From the NCBI GenBank assembly GCA_037176845.1, contig JAYKXP010000030.1:1-64000 (forward strand): a stretch of DNA of 64,000 nucleotides, in the 5' to 3' direction. A program made the position numbers and the translations under genes. Source of the stretch: Paramarasmius palmivorus (taxonomy: Eukaryota; Basidiomycota; Agaricomycetes; Agaricales; Marasmiaceae). Positions 41,435-53,153 of the stretch are shown in pieces (position 1 is the first letter of the stretch; each line of letters starts with the position of its first letter). The notes below the pieces were generated by a model. It had not been told where the DNA came from. It did not search any database and saw nothing but the letters and a program-made list of their open reading frames with translations.

Positions 41435-44400
41435 ATGGCCGCTCCATCCACATTGTGCCCCAACGTTCTCGCTCATGGCACATGTTCAACTGCCTGTCCA
41501 TTCGAGCATAACATTCCCTCTTGCAACATCTGTTCTCTTACTTTCAAGACCAAAAACGATTATACAGCACATCTCAACACCAAGGAACACCTGAATAAGG
41601 TCCAGGGGGAGACTGGTACTGTGCTTTTCTGCTCTGTATGCGAAAAGTACGTGTCCGGGATGAAGAACTGGAAAGCACACGTCGGCAGTGCTAAGCACGC
41701 GGCTAAGGCAGCAGGAAAGGGCATCTCCCAACGTTCGACCAGAAGAGCCTGAGCAAGTACCAGGATACCAGTTTTGCGTGGTTTGCGACCAGCATATCCC
41801 TAATCGATATTGGGCGAAGCATCCGGGAAGACCGAAACACAAGGAGAGGATGCAATACCTTTCCTTTCAGTCGGCTGTTGAGGAAGCGGAGAAAGACAAG
41901 AATGGTGTCAGCGTGAAAGGGGATGTTGATTTTGATATTGTCGAGCTTTTGGATGCTGCGAAAGGCTGCTCGAAGGAGGTTACACTGCTTACGACCGAGC
42001 CCACCTCTCAGGTCAGTCTCGTCGACTGCCACTTGGCATCAACCAAAGGTCGCCAAACGTATTCTGCGTAAGGATTTCGATTTTATTTTGCCTTTTCAAT
42101 GCGCTGAAACACCTTTACAGCTTCACGGTTGTCCTCGTCGGTGCTAACCGCAAGATCACCACGTCCATTCCGCTCAAGGTGCAGATCAAGATGCAGCAGA
42201 CATTTTTTGGACGTTCACAAGATCGCCTTGAACTTACTTTTGAGGACGAACAGCTCAATTCACGGTTTATCATTACTCGTGAGCTCAAGGTCATCGTCGG
42301 TAGCAAGTCCGACCACAAAGCTCTACGACCTCAGATGCCTTATGTACCCCGAAAACGGTCCGAGAATCGTCAGCCTGAAACATTGGTGATCCCTGGAGAG
42401 ATACCTCCCTCGACCAAAGCTATACCCTATGTGGGGGTGCTTCCACAGGCGCGCATACCAGAGAATCTTCCACGTACGTTGTCAACGGGTACCGTTTCGG
42501 AGATTGTGGATCGTCTGCAGAAGGTGTATATACCGCAACATCTCAGTGGTGAGACATATGGAAAGCTCTTTAAACACGTTCTGTGGGCCGAGGAGTTTCA
42601 AGCAGAGTATGTGAAGTGTATCTAATTGATCTTGGTGCTAACCACTCTTTCACAGGCGTGATCTAGAGTTCTACGATATCTCGGATGCTGTTCTTACGCG
42701 ATATGAAGGAGTGTATCAGTCAGTCACATGTTCGTTTTGTCTTGTTCACGTTCCTTGACACTTTGACAGCCTCGACGTACCTGGACTAGCAGAAAAGCGA
42801 CCTAGTGTCCTTGTCGGTGGGGTAAATCTGTTTCCGAGTACGGGTGATAAACTCAGAGGATTGCAGGTGACCGTATTCTCGTCCAACACAATGGAAGAAT
42901 TGCACAAGGGCACTGGTTCGAAGGCTGTGTCCATGCTCTTCGCAAATCCAGTGTCGTACTCAAATTCAACCGTTCGTTCGCCGGTTCGACTCGTGATCGT
43001 TATCTGGTACGGTTCAAGCTCAACCGAATTCCCATACGCCGACAACACCAGGCAATGGACTCTGCTTTTGTAGAAGAACGTGTTCTCTTCCCAGGAGATA
43101 TTCATTGGCACAACCAGAGGCAACAGAAACCTTCACTTTATGTCAAGAACAAGTTGATCGCTTCCAACCCCCGGCAACTAGAGGCAGTCCAAGCCATTGT
43201 CAGTCTGCAACCTGGATCCATCCCTTTCGTCGTGTTTGGACCGTATGTACAGCCATCTCAAAGACTCCCTCTTACATACTAACCTCATCCACCACAGACC
43301 TGGCACAGGCAAAACCGTAACTGTTGTGGAAGCTATGCTCCAAATCCTCTCCAACAACCCCGATGCACGTATCCTCGCATGTGCCCCGAGCAACTCCGCC
43401 GCAGATCTCATCGCTCAACGTCTCATCTCGCTTGGGCCTGACGTTCTATTTCGCGCATATGCACCTTCACGGTTCAAAGACCAAGTTCCAGATAATGTTC
43501 TTCCTTTCACGTACCAAAACGCTGGTGGACACTTCTCTGTGCCTCCCATGGCAAGGATGAAACGATTCCGAGTGGTCGTGTGTACATGTGTATCAGCAAA
43601 CATTGTTTCGGGAATTGGAATCCCGAGGGGTCATTATTCCCATATATTCGTTGATGAGGCTGGTCAGGCTACAGAGCCTGAGGTTATGATTTCTATCAAA
43701 ACTATGGCAGATCGAAAGACGAATATTGTTCTCTCGGGGGATCCGAAACAGCTTGGGCCAATTATTCGGTCGTCAGTCGCCAGGAATTTAGGGCTGGAGG
43801 TATCATTTCTTGAGAGGTTGATGGATAGGGAGATGTATGATGAGATCAAAGGCCACGGGAAATCGTAAGTAATACCCAAGTTTATGGTGCTTCGAGGTTG
43901 ATTAAAGTATCGTTGAAAGGGTTGTCAAACTCACAAGGAACTACCGCTCACACAACGCCATTCTCGATTTTCCCAATGAGCGGTTTTACGGAGGCGATTT
44001 GGAAGCATGTGCTGATCCAAAGCTTGCCAATATATTCCTGGATTCTAATCACGTTATTTCGGCCAAATTCCCAATTGTCTTTCATGCAGTATTGGGCAAA
44101 GACGATCGAGAAGCATCTTCACCTTCGTTCTTCAATGCCGACGAGGTGATTGCGGTAAAATCGCTGGTGAACAAGTTGAAGTAGGAGACTTCGGATTAGT
44201 GAGTGTCTGATTCGCAACTTGTATTTCTGTTTCCAACGAGTCATTCGTTCACGCCAGCCGACCATGATATTGGTATCATCGCACCGTATCATGCACAAGT
44301 GCTCAAGATTCGAAATTCCCTCAAGGCGTTCGCGGATACAGTCAAAGTCGGGAGTGTAGAAGAATTTCAGGGTCAGGAACGCAAAGTGATCATCATATCG

Positions 44401-44840
44401 ACCGTACGAAGCAGTCGCGAATTCGTCGCGTATGATCTTCGACATACATTTGGATTCGTTGCGAATGCTCGGAGGTTCAATGGTAAGAGCATGGATATCT
44501 GTAATAATTGCTCCGCGTCTAAAAGATTTGCCTAGTTGCTGTTACTCGGGCACAAGCACTCCTGCTTATTGTCGGCGACCCTTCCGTTCTGTCGCTCGAC
44601 CCCCTTTGGCGTATGTTCCTCAACTATATATGGGAAAATGGAGGATGGAATGGGGCACCTCCAGAATGGAACACTGATGAATCTGTTGATCCATGTGGTG
44701 GGTATGACCGTGCGATGCGTGATATGGCTTTGGACGATATGAACTCTTTTTCGAGGATGATGGAGACATTGACCTTGGAGGGTCTAGAGGAAGGAGATGA
44801 AGTCGGGAATGTGGATAAGCCGTGGGGTGATACAGAGTAG
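41435..44840 (+). CDS. MOV10/SDE3-like RNA helicase, two frame lesions
   Basis: A superfamily 1 helicase of the kind that acts in RNA silencing and retroelement control in other eukaryotes. The N-terminus has a CCCH-like finger (CPNVLAHGTCSTACPFEH) and C2H2-like fingers (CNICSLTF...HLNTKEH; CSVCEKY...HVGSAKH). The helicase motifs are in order: GPPGTGKT (Walker A, spanning an intron near 43240-43298), VDEAGQ (motif II), LSGDPKQLGP (III), LTRNYRSH (IV), GSVEEFQGQE (V) and VTRAQALL (VI, spanning an intron near 44480-44533). At least eight introns join well. Two lesions are seen: a frame change near 41724-41729 between the zinc-finger and middle parts, and an in-frame TAG with a one-base shift at 44182 before HDIGIIAPYHAQ. 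Either a recent pseudogene or consensus errors in a functional gene. Confidence 0.85.
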
Positions 44841-45022
44841 AGGTATTTTGTGATCTTGCAGTACACGTATATACAGCGTATACCTAGCTGAAGCTCGTGC
44901 TATTTTCTTGTACACCGACATAATTTTCCCTTCAGCCCGTTTGCTTGAAGCCAGAACTACCCAGCTTAAGGAGTGTCGTGGGGCACGAGTAGAGCGGTGT
45001 TTCCACTCCAAGTCAAGTGTTA

Positions 45023-45440
45023 TTATTTACCAAATGGTACAATAATCAAACAGAAGTAGCCCAAAGAACATAAGGTGGAAACTATTCTACAGACTTTTTT
45101 CCAAACCTGTCCGTCAGACTCCTCGCTGGCCCTTCTTTTCTCCGCAGTCAAGCCTTCTCCAAAGCCTGGAGGAAACAAATCATCTTCCTTTACTACCACA
45201 AGCAACTTTTCCGCCAGGAAAGAGTCATAAGCTTGTTATTTCCGACTCTAGATCTGCGAAAACCACATAGTACCCCGCAGCGCCATAACGCTGTTTTAGC
45301 CATACCAAGTCGGACACTTTCGCATCATATTTGCTTGCAACAATGAACTGGAACACCACGACCTGCTTCTCCTGCGTGTTGACCACAAGAGAATCGTACA
45401 TTACCGGCAGATAATAGTGATTTGGACCGGTTGCCATCAA
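45023..45440 (-). pseudogene. Crinkler/RHS-like gene, C-terminal fragment
   Basis: Homologous to the last third of the intact-looking gene at 53154-55200, in inverted orientation. It matches the nuclease-like region (VVFQFIVASKYDAKVSDLVW) and the basic tail (EKRRASEESDGQVWKKV). The frame shifts near 45225-45235, between these two parts. The downstream non-coding flank is also shared. The N-terminal and NTPase parts are missing here. A dead remnant. Confidence 0.8.
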
Positions 45441-46029
45441 ATCATTCGTGCCTTGATACTACAATGCTCTTGTTCTTCCATGACGCCTTCAATGTCAATG
45501 CTGATGGTTATACGCCACATCCGCTGTCGTCCAAGCTGGAATGTTCCAGGGACGCTATGCACCATCATGATCGTGTCTGAACATCCGCCCCTATCGAAGG
45601 AGGTTTACGGGATCTCCTGGCAGTTGGTAGTTCTCCATCGGTGAAATGATATTACCGGTTTGAAGGGTACATACCACCAGCAATGAACTATAGCGTTGAA
45701 GCTTGGACTCCGCTGTAGATGAGCCGAACAAGACAAGTCGCTGTCATACCTATTTGAAGTGCGCATTCTTTAATATTCACCTTCTGGGTGCGAGAATTGA
45801 GTTGAAGGTACGATAGGCCAAGTTCTAACAACACACTATTGTACATCATTTAGAAGCCACTAAAATTTCATAAATCAGTTACTACGGACACAATGATTGA
45901 AGGATGTAGCAACGGTACTTCACTTGACAAGAATACTAAACACCCTGGATTGGGATCCAGGTATTCGTCTGTAAATTGCGACGTGCGTTAAAAGGGGACC
46001 CATCATGGTCAAAGCCTTATCATTACACA
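45441..46029. other. No clear gene
   Basis: Junction region between the broken Crinkler/RHS-like piece and the HET-like gene. No frame, repeat or RNA gene recognised. Confidence 0.5.
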
Positions 46030-48369
46030 ATGCAGAAATCAACTCATTCACCGGTAGGCGTTGACATACGCGATTCACTACCAGAACTTCCCTCTGCCTT
46101 TTCCACATCTGAACGCTCGGCTATCGAACGACTCTTTGTTGAAGACCCTGGTGTCAAGGGTTGTGGCTGGTTCCACCGTCGCCGAGAGGATCCGCTTCAT
46201 GTCCAGGCCAACGTCATTCGGGTCGCTTGCAACATTGTCTTTGGACCACTGTTGTGCTTTCCAATTTTCTCAGCAATAGGACAGGTTGCCTACAACTTTT
46301 CCAAAGCCACGTGGCAAGACGAGCTCGTAGACGTTTCCGGCGCTGTTCTTCGGAATCCTCCCTCGGGAGACGACGTGAATCCAAAGGTTCTCAGTCCCGC
46401 TGCGATATTGCATGCTGCCAATGGTTCCGACAGCAGCAGTAGCACACTTCCGCGAGTGGATAGAGAGATTTATGAGAAGACTAATTTCGAACCGCGGTGG
46501 ATGCTTCGGGTTTTCGTTCGTGACGGTCATTATGATGGTCATGAACAGATCCAATGGACGGAGGAACATCGCAGTAAAGGGTACACGGCGCTCAGCTACG
46601 ATATGGACGCAGCCTACACGCTATTCAAAGAGGCTGGACGAACTCTTCGAGATCCACCGCCGGACGGAAAGGCGAAATTTTCACTGAGGGACCGGAAACG
46701 AATATCACTGGAATTTCTTGCAGAGTACTGTTCGGCAGTTCGTCAGAACCAGAAAGTCGACCCGGATCGAGAGGTGTTTGTTTGGCTCGGTGAGTGCAGC
46801 GACTCACCTATCATCACAAATTGACTGATTTTGCAACCAGATGAGTTCTGTCTTTCAAGAGAGAGACAACACTTGAGCGAAAAGACGCAGGATGATCAGG
46901 CTGAGAGGGAAGAGGTCAAAAAGGAACGGAGCGAGGAGCTAGGTCGCCTTTCAGATATCTTCAGAGCAGCTGAGACTGTGGTAGTCTTCTGCGACAAGGT
47001 CAACTGTGACCACACCAACCTGACTTGCAGATGGGCCAACCGTCTTTTCACCTTGGGAGAAATTCTCCACGCCAACAAGACCCAACGGATGACTAGACGA
47101 TTGGTCCCAGGCGGGAATACCAGACCTCAAAGCCACCTGTACCCAGAATCTGGAAAGTCATTCCGCGAGAGGATGATGCATGCTGCAGCGTTGGCTAGCA
47201 AGTGGTATTTGCATTCCGTCCTGCAACAAAGCAACAGCACCGGGAATGACACATGGCAGATGACCATACACGCTCTCATTGTTGAAGCTATCAGACGGGA
47301 TCGGGAATCAGGGTACGATAATCACGAGTTTCTCGGAAAAGGCCTGAATGGACTTTTCCCGCGCCGAGCGAGACTGCACCATCTCAAGGGCAAAGATGGT
47401 TGGGCTGACCTCGCTTGGTTGTTGGAAGTCAACCAAGGGTTCTATAACCAGGCTGCCCTTGCTGCCGTGTGTTGTCTTCCGGATAAACCAGAGGCTGGGA
47501 ATGGATGGCTAGGTCCCCCAATCGAGCCCAGAGCGGGAAACGAGCGTTTTGAGCCTCTGGTGACTGCCTTTACAGTCGGAGCGATGGATAAAAATGGGAA
47601 GCCGATCGCACCATTGAATATCGTGGGCGCGAAGACTATCGGGCTTCATCCCGATCTCAAGAGGGATTCGAAGGCTTTATTCCGCAATCCTCATGTCCGT
47701 GTCACGAAGATGGTTTCCGTGACGTTGTTACTGCTCAGTTGGTTCATCTCACTAGTCATGATCTTCAGCGGTCTTGTCAACCCGGGTCTTGCGGTCGGAG
47801 GCCTGGTACTACTCTGGACATCCTCCATTGCTTTCAACCTCCTCCGCCTCATCGTCAGCACAATGTACCTTGAACGAAGTGGGTGGGTCTTCCTTAGCGA
47901 AGGGAAATGGAACGATGGGAGCAAAGGCGACGCAGCATGGGGAAGCGAGCCGGAACATATCCTTGGGCAGCTAGACCGTAGCCTCAAGGGACGTATCGTG
48001 GATTGGGGAGAGGAGCAGATGGCTCCTAGATGGGATGTTCCCACAAGTCGGTACATGCGAGGCCATCTCGTCGATTTGCGCACGGGAATCAAAGTTCGTG
48101 TGGTGGTGTCTAAAAGGCCCAACGCGATGGTCGTCTTGGGGGTTCATGGATGTGGGGTGACGTACATGTTACTGAATCGTTCCGACAATGTGAACGATGT
48201 AGCTGGGAAGGTTGGCCTGGCAAATTTACCACCGTTCACGCTGGCCGTGACCAACAAGTGTGGGTCAGTTCGAGTTGGCATAGCCGACTTTGTGGAACCT
48301 CCTAAGCCTGTGGGATGGGGAGCAGTCGGTGCTGCCGTGGCAGTGGGTGCAGTATTGGGTTCAGTGTAA
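46030..48369 (+). CDS. HET-like (heterokaryon incompatibility type) membrane protein
   Basis: About 762 residues from exons 46030-46789 and 46841-48369, with one 51-bp intron. The central part matches the basidiomycete HET-like pattern: GYTALSYDMDAAYTLF, then EVFVWLDEFCLSRE across the intron, then EELGRLSDIFRAAETVVVFCD. These correspond to the ALSY, WID-CI and IY-A-V-W blocks of HET domains. HET proteins trigger non-self recognition cell death in ascomycetes; the role in agarics is unproven. The C-terminal third has two hydrophobic helices near residues 570-620 (VTLLLLSWFISLVMIFSGLV, LAVGGLVLLWTSSIAFNLL) and a small hydrophobic C-terminus. It sits between the two pieces of a broken Crinkler/RHS-like gene. 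Confidence 0.72.
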
Positions 48370-48789
48370 TCGAATAAGTCGTTCTTCCTTGATGTTCTGC
48401 ATATGATACAGCACCGTGTTCGATAAGTAGAAACCATTCCTACGCGAATCACACGGTACTTCGTCCAAAAGGAATGTTTACTGTCTGTTTTCATCAGAAA
48501 CAATGTATACTTTGTATCAAGAGACTCACTTAGTGCCAAAGGATCCGGCTGTGTAATTTAAAGCTCCCCTCAACATATCCTCTCTCTCTCAACATCTCCC
48601 AATCGTCAGGCACCAAGTCAATGTTTGGCTTGTCGATGCCGTTCCCGCCTGAACAACGCAATTGTGCCAAACGATTAGCCAAAGAAAAAGAAATCGACGG
48701 CCAGAAAACGCTCTAAATTTGGGGTTAGATTACCATTCCATGTTAAATACACGTATTCATATACTCACCGCATTCAAGGCTCCAACTCA
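48370..48789. other. No clear gene
   Basis: Junction region between the HET-like gene and the N-terminal Crinkler/RHS-like fragment. Nothing recognised. Confidence 0.5.
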
Positions 48790-49029
48790 TCAAGCTGGAG
48801 GTCTAGCACTCCCGAGGCTGAAAGGGATGCGGAGTTTTTCGTAGACGTGACCGGTGTTATCGAGAGCAGGAGTACCATCAGCATTCGCGACGTTGCTGAA
48901 GAGAGTTTTTCGGTCCGTCTTCCCAAACGTAAGACTATGAAACGAGCACTCTGCCTCGCTGGCTTCTTCATGGTTGAGGATGCGCAGTACTGGATAAATA
49001 CTACGGTAACATTGGGTCGGGGCCATCAT
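48790..49029 (-). pseudogene. Crinkler/RHS-like gene, N-terminal fragment
   Basis: Matches the N-terminal 80 or so residues of the gene at 53154-55200: RILNHEEASEAECSFHSLTF and the following GHVYEKLRIPFSLG. Similarity stops abruptly after SLG, at the left edge. It has the same strand as the C-terminal fragment at 45023-45440, so the two are probably halves of one gene separated by a rearrangement that includes the HET-like gene. Confidence 0.7.
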
Positions 49030-49218
49030 GGTCCAAGTCAGAGCACGGAAACTCCGAGGAGAATGTACGTAATCATAAATTTCCTAGGCAAAATATTGCC
49101 TGTCAATTGCCTTCAACTTTCGACCTTTCCTACTTACTAGCGTCCATACACAAAAGGTGAGTTGTCCTTTTCTTCGTTCTTTCTTCCATGCTCATCGTCC
49201 AAACATGCCAGCAATCCA

Positions 49219-50767
49219 ATGTCGGTACAAGAATCAAAGGACCCTACGCAAGACTGTCGCAAAATCGACATACAACAACTACGAACGAACCAGGTTCCTT
49301 CCGATGAGGAGACGTTGCAGATGCGCGGTAGGCTGGAGGTAGAGATGGCTGAATTGGAGGAATTGGAGGCAAAGATTGCCCAAGGACACGACGCAGAGTC
49401 TCGAGAGACAACGCGACAACCTTGTCCGTGGAATCGAGTTGCGACGATGTTGGATCGCACCAGTTCGGAAACTCCCTATCGAGGTTTTGGAAGAGATTCT
49501 CTCACATACGTGTCTGGGAAAGGATCCAAATGAGTACGGCCTCGTCATTCGTTCCATTACCACCCCTTCAGATAGCGACATCCACCGCATTGGTTACCCC
49601 AATGCAGAGATCGTCAAGAGAACCATTGCTACAACCCTTATCCTATCCCAAGTGTGTTCCCATTGGAGGAATGTCATCGCCGATACACCTCGTTTATGGT
49701 CATCTCTCAGTCTCGACGTTATCAAAATGACGGCAGGGAACGCGAGATTGGTTTCATTACATCTCAGGCGTTCAGCCAAACATCCGTTGACCGTCGACCT
49801 TCGTGAAACTTTCCGGTCTTACGCTGAAGATTTTGAAACCAAAGAGGAGACTGTCCAAGTTCTAGGAAGCGTCGGGCTGAGCGTTTTCATTGATGTGATG
49901 AACGAGCTCCATCGTTTCAGACAGCTTCACTATGGTTTTGGCACAGATACCCTTCTCCTCTACATCGAACCAATAGATTCGGAGCTTCCTCTCCTCGAGT
50001 CTTTCTCTACCTGCACATCTTTTGAAGGGGTAAATCTCACAAACCAACGCTTCTGGAACTCTATCATAGGCGCACCAAACCTCATCTATCTCACCTGCAT
50101 CAAGTATGGCTTGGACTACAGATGCCACACCACGAACGCTCGTATAGTTACCCTCGCACAAATGGAAAGTTACCTATCTCTTATCTTCAACCTCGTATGG
50201 TTCTCCCTTTCCAATGTCACCACCTCAATATCCATTTTGGACTTTTCCCCAGCCCGGGAGAGCATGCAGGTGTTTGACGAAACATACCTTCCGGAACCTT
50301 ATCTTCATGCAACGTTCCACCATCTCACTTATTTGAGGGTCACGTCCTCTATGCTAAATGTCGATTTGAGGAGGCTGTTTTCGGGGTTGACGCTCCCAGC
50401 ACTCGAGGTTTTCATACTCGAGTTGGGGTGTTATTCTCCTCCATGGTCAGGCATTTTACGTGTTTTGGAACGTATGTTTGGACGTTCTGGGTGTTCTTTG
50501 CAGGAGATGAAACTCCATATGGTTGGTTCGTCCTTTGGAGAGGATGTGGTATCTCTGCTGGAGAGTGTACCGAGTCTTGTTAGTCTCTCGCTGGAAGGTA
50601 GTGACGTTGCGGCTGTGTTGTCGGGTTTGTGCGCTAGGATATCGATGACGCCCGGGCTTCTTCCGAATTTGCGGTACTTGGCTGGGAAGGGAGAGGAAGG
50701 AGAGGACTGTTCGGACGCAGTAGAGTGTCTCTCGAAGATGCTGGAAGCTAGGGTTCGTGTTCAATGA
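49219..50767 (+). CDS. F-box protein of a second subfamily, frame lesion near start
   Basis: The N-terminus (LRTNQVPSDEETLQMRG, then an acidic coiled-coil-like stretch) is read in one frame from the ATG at 49219. The coiled-coil end (ERQRDNLVRGIEL) and the F-box (VRKLPIEVLEEILSHTCL; ILSQVCSHWRNVIADTPRLW) are in another. The one-base change lies near 49384-49396. This arrangement (short N-terminus, coiled coil, then PVR-LP-EVLEEIF) is the usual agaric F-box architecture, so both parts belong together. After the F-box come about 370 residues of leucine-rich sequence with no further domain. Probable SCF adaptor; less similar to the 23-41 kb array. Confidence 0.72.
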
Positions 50768-50831
50768 CCAAGGCCTTAGGGTATTTATCAGGGCACGGCA
50801 GATGTATGGTAATGGCAGAATTCGAATCGTA

Positions 50832-50940
50832 GGCGCTATAGCCAAGTGGTTACGGCGACAGATTAGAACATACATGGAGAATTGAGATATGTGCTATCTG
50901 TTCCTCTTTGAGGGCGCAGGTTCGAATCCTGCTGGCGTCG
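50832..50940 (+). tRNA. tRNA-Ser(AGA) with 27-nt intron
   Basis: The acceptor stem GGCGCTA pairs with TGGCGTC. The D arm and box A are TAGCCAAGTGGTTACGGC. The anticodon stem ACAGA pairs with TCTGT, and the anticodon AGA is at 50865-50867. A 27-nt intron follows position 37 (50869-50895), the canonical place. The long variable arm CCTC-TTT-GAGG is typical of serine tRNAs. The T arm is GCAGG-TTCGAAT-CCTGC. The mature length is 82 nt. Confidence 0.9.
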
Positions 50941-50960
50941 ATCATGAGTTCTGGGACCGA

Positions 50961-50967
50961 TTTTTTT
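50961..50967 (+). terminator. Pol III terminator
   Basis: A run of seven T starts 20 bp after the tRNA end, as expected for RNA polymerase III termination. Confidence 0.75.
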
Positions 50968-51234
50968 GCTCTTCGCTCCGAAGTTTCCCCTTCGAATGCC
51001 CAGTGTCCAGACCGGCGGCAACGCGCTGATTAGGTTATTCAACGCCTGTCATCGCCTAGAATGTAGTCAATCTGGAACAGTCACCAGCGGTAGCGGTCAC
51101 CCGCTCGTTTCCACTCTCCCCTATCCGGCGCCGACAAAGGTCACGTACCCACAGTGGAAAAACAATCTCTCCATTTGGCATCATGCGCCCTATATATTTC
51201 TCTTGTCCCGACGATGGGATAGACACGCGCAACC
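50968..51234. other. Intergenic, tRNA to mpaB-like gene
   Basis: No gene. It contains the presumed promoter of the mpaB-like gene, with a TATATATT box at 51190-51197, about 40 bp before its ATG. Confidence 0.45.
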
Positions 51235-52993
51235 ATGGATACTCTCAGTCTAATTCCCTACCCAACAATCACTATTCCTTCCTTTATCCTTCTTTCTTGG
51301 CTCTCCGTCGTTCGTGTCTTTCGCTGGAGACGCTACAACTACATCCACAGCACCTATGGTCCCAAATACGCAGCAGGAGCCCTCACTCCAGAAGATGCCC
51401 AGAAAATCATGGGAATTGTGACCAGATACGAGATGCCGTTGATTTTAGAGTACGCGTTGGCGTTTGCGTTGTTTAAAACGTATGCTATTGTGAGTATCAA
51501 TCGCAATTACACTGCGCGTGTTCTGACTGTGTCGTAGCCGTCTATAAGCAAACTACTCGCTGCAACCAAAGAGCTCAAGTCGGATGAAAGCATCTCAAAG
51601 CGTTACGCGGACACGTCTATTCTCATCTGTGCGTCGTCCTTATTCTCTTCTCTTACGCTCCCGCTCACTCCTTCGCCAGCGACATGGGTCCAATGCCCTA
51701 TATCTGGTTACGTCGAAGCCACATCCGAAAAGCCACTCCAAGATCCCCGAGCTAGTCTCGCCATAGCTCGCGTCAACTACCTCCATTCCCGATATAACAT
51801 CGTAAGCTGTTCATCCCCATTTTAGTCTAGACTCTAGCACGTTCTAATCCCGACTCAATCGCACCATAACAGAAAAACGACGACTACTTGTACACGCTTG
51901 CATTGTTCATGTTCGAGCCCTCGGTATGTGCTACCACCGCCCATTCTATAATCAAAATCAATATCCATGCATCCCATCTCGCGACTATTAGTCTAAAATG
52001 CTCATTAACCCCGCGCAGAGATGGGCAAGTAAATACGGCTGGCGGCCGCTTTCGCCTTTGGAGAGTTATGTACGTCTCTTATCTCTTTGGGCGCCCGTGT
52101 TCACCGGACCAAGACTAACCAACGCGCTGGGTTGGATAGGCGATGTATCTCTTCTGGGTTGAAATTGGTAACCGAATGGGTATCAAGGATATCCCTGACA
52201 CTGAAGAAGGATTCAAAGCTTGGGTCGAGGTGCGATCTCGTTTCGTTCTATGATGGGTTACACGGCTGATGCTGGAATAGGAATACGAATCTAAACATAT
52301 GCGACCGGCACAGACGAATCATGATGTAGCGACGTACACTACCAACGAGCTGATCTATCCCATCCCAGAAGCGTTTGGGTTGAAAAACCTCGCTAGGAAG
52401 ATGTCGATTGCGGTTTTAGATGAAAATGTCAGGGTTGCTATGATGTGCGTCTCTTCTCCTTCCATTCTTTTTTGCGTGGCTGATTAAAGGTAATACGACA
52501 GGCAACCTGAACAACCATGGTATCTCCGCTCTATTCTTGACAGCTTGCTCAGGTTTTGCGCATGGAACGTCAAGTATTTCCATCTGCCCCGTCCTTCGTG
52601 CTGGGTATACTCCCAAATATCCGTCCCACTTCCCCAATTCAAAGAAGGCGAGGAGCCTTTAATGACACCAGGGTACTTCCAACCCCGACCATGGTATAAA
52701 CCTTTACCTACCACCTGGGCAGGATGGACGTGGAATTGGGTGTTGGTCAAGCTAGGCAAGTACGCGGAGATGCCTAGTGAGAAGTTTGAGGCGGGTGGAT
52801 ATAGGTTGGATGGGATGGGCCCGTTGAAGTATGAACATGGTGAGTAGAGCGTATTTTCTTTTCTTTTGGGATGAGATGGGCTGATAAGGTGTTCTTTCTT
52901 GTAGCTGGGAGAGAAGAGGTGTATAGGATGGCGGAGAAGATGTTGGGGTGTCCGGTGAATAAGGCGTGGAAGGTGCCGCCAAAGGGAAAGTAG
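51235..52993 (+). CDS. mpaB-like ER-bound oxygenase (PF09995 type)
   Basis: Nine exons join in frame: 51235-51489, 51538-51628, 51680-51801, 51873-51923, 52019-52069, 52140-52229, 52281-52444, 52502-52839 and 52905-52993. An N-terminal hydrophobic segment (PTITIPSFILLSWLSVVRVF) suggests membrane anchoring. The body matches the fungal mpaB/rubber-oxygenase-like family: KIMGIVTRYEMPLILEYALA, ARVNYLHSRYNI, NDDYLYTLALFMFEPS, RWASKYGWRPLSPLESYAMY and FWVEIGNRMGI. Histidine ligands for a b-type haem would be expected in this family (HSRY is a candidate). The family includes the enzyme that cleaves a farnesyl side chain in mycophenolic acid synthesis, but most fungal members are uncharacterised. No biosynthetic cluster is evident here. 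Confidence 0.8.
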
Positions 52994-53153
52994 GCATGTG
53001 TGCCTATGAGTAGTGCGGATGTAACTTATTGTGGATTGGGTACACATTCTATTCGAGTCGCAGTATTTTGACTCTGAGTTATGTACAATGTCGTAATGGG
53101 TCATGTGGTTACCACATGTCGCGCGACAAATTCAATTCAAATTCTGCACTCCC

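Noticed and set aside
52752..53104. Minus-strand frames opposite the mpaB-like 3' end
   Set aside because: Shadow frames of the well-supported plus-strand gene.
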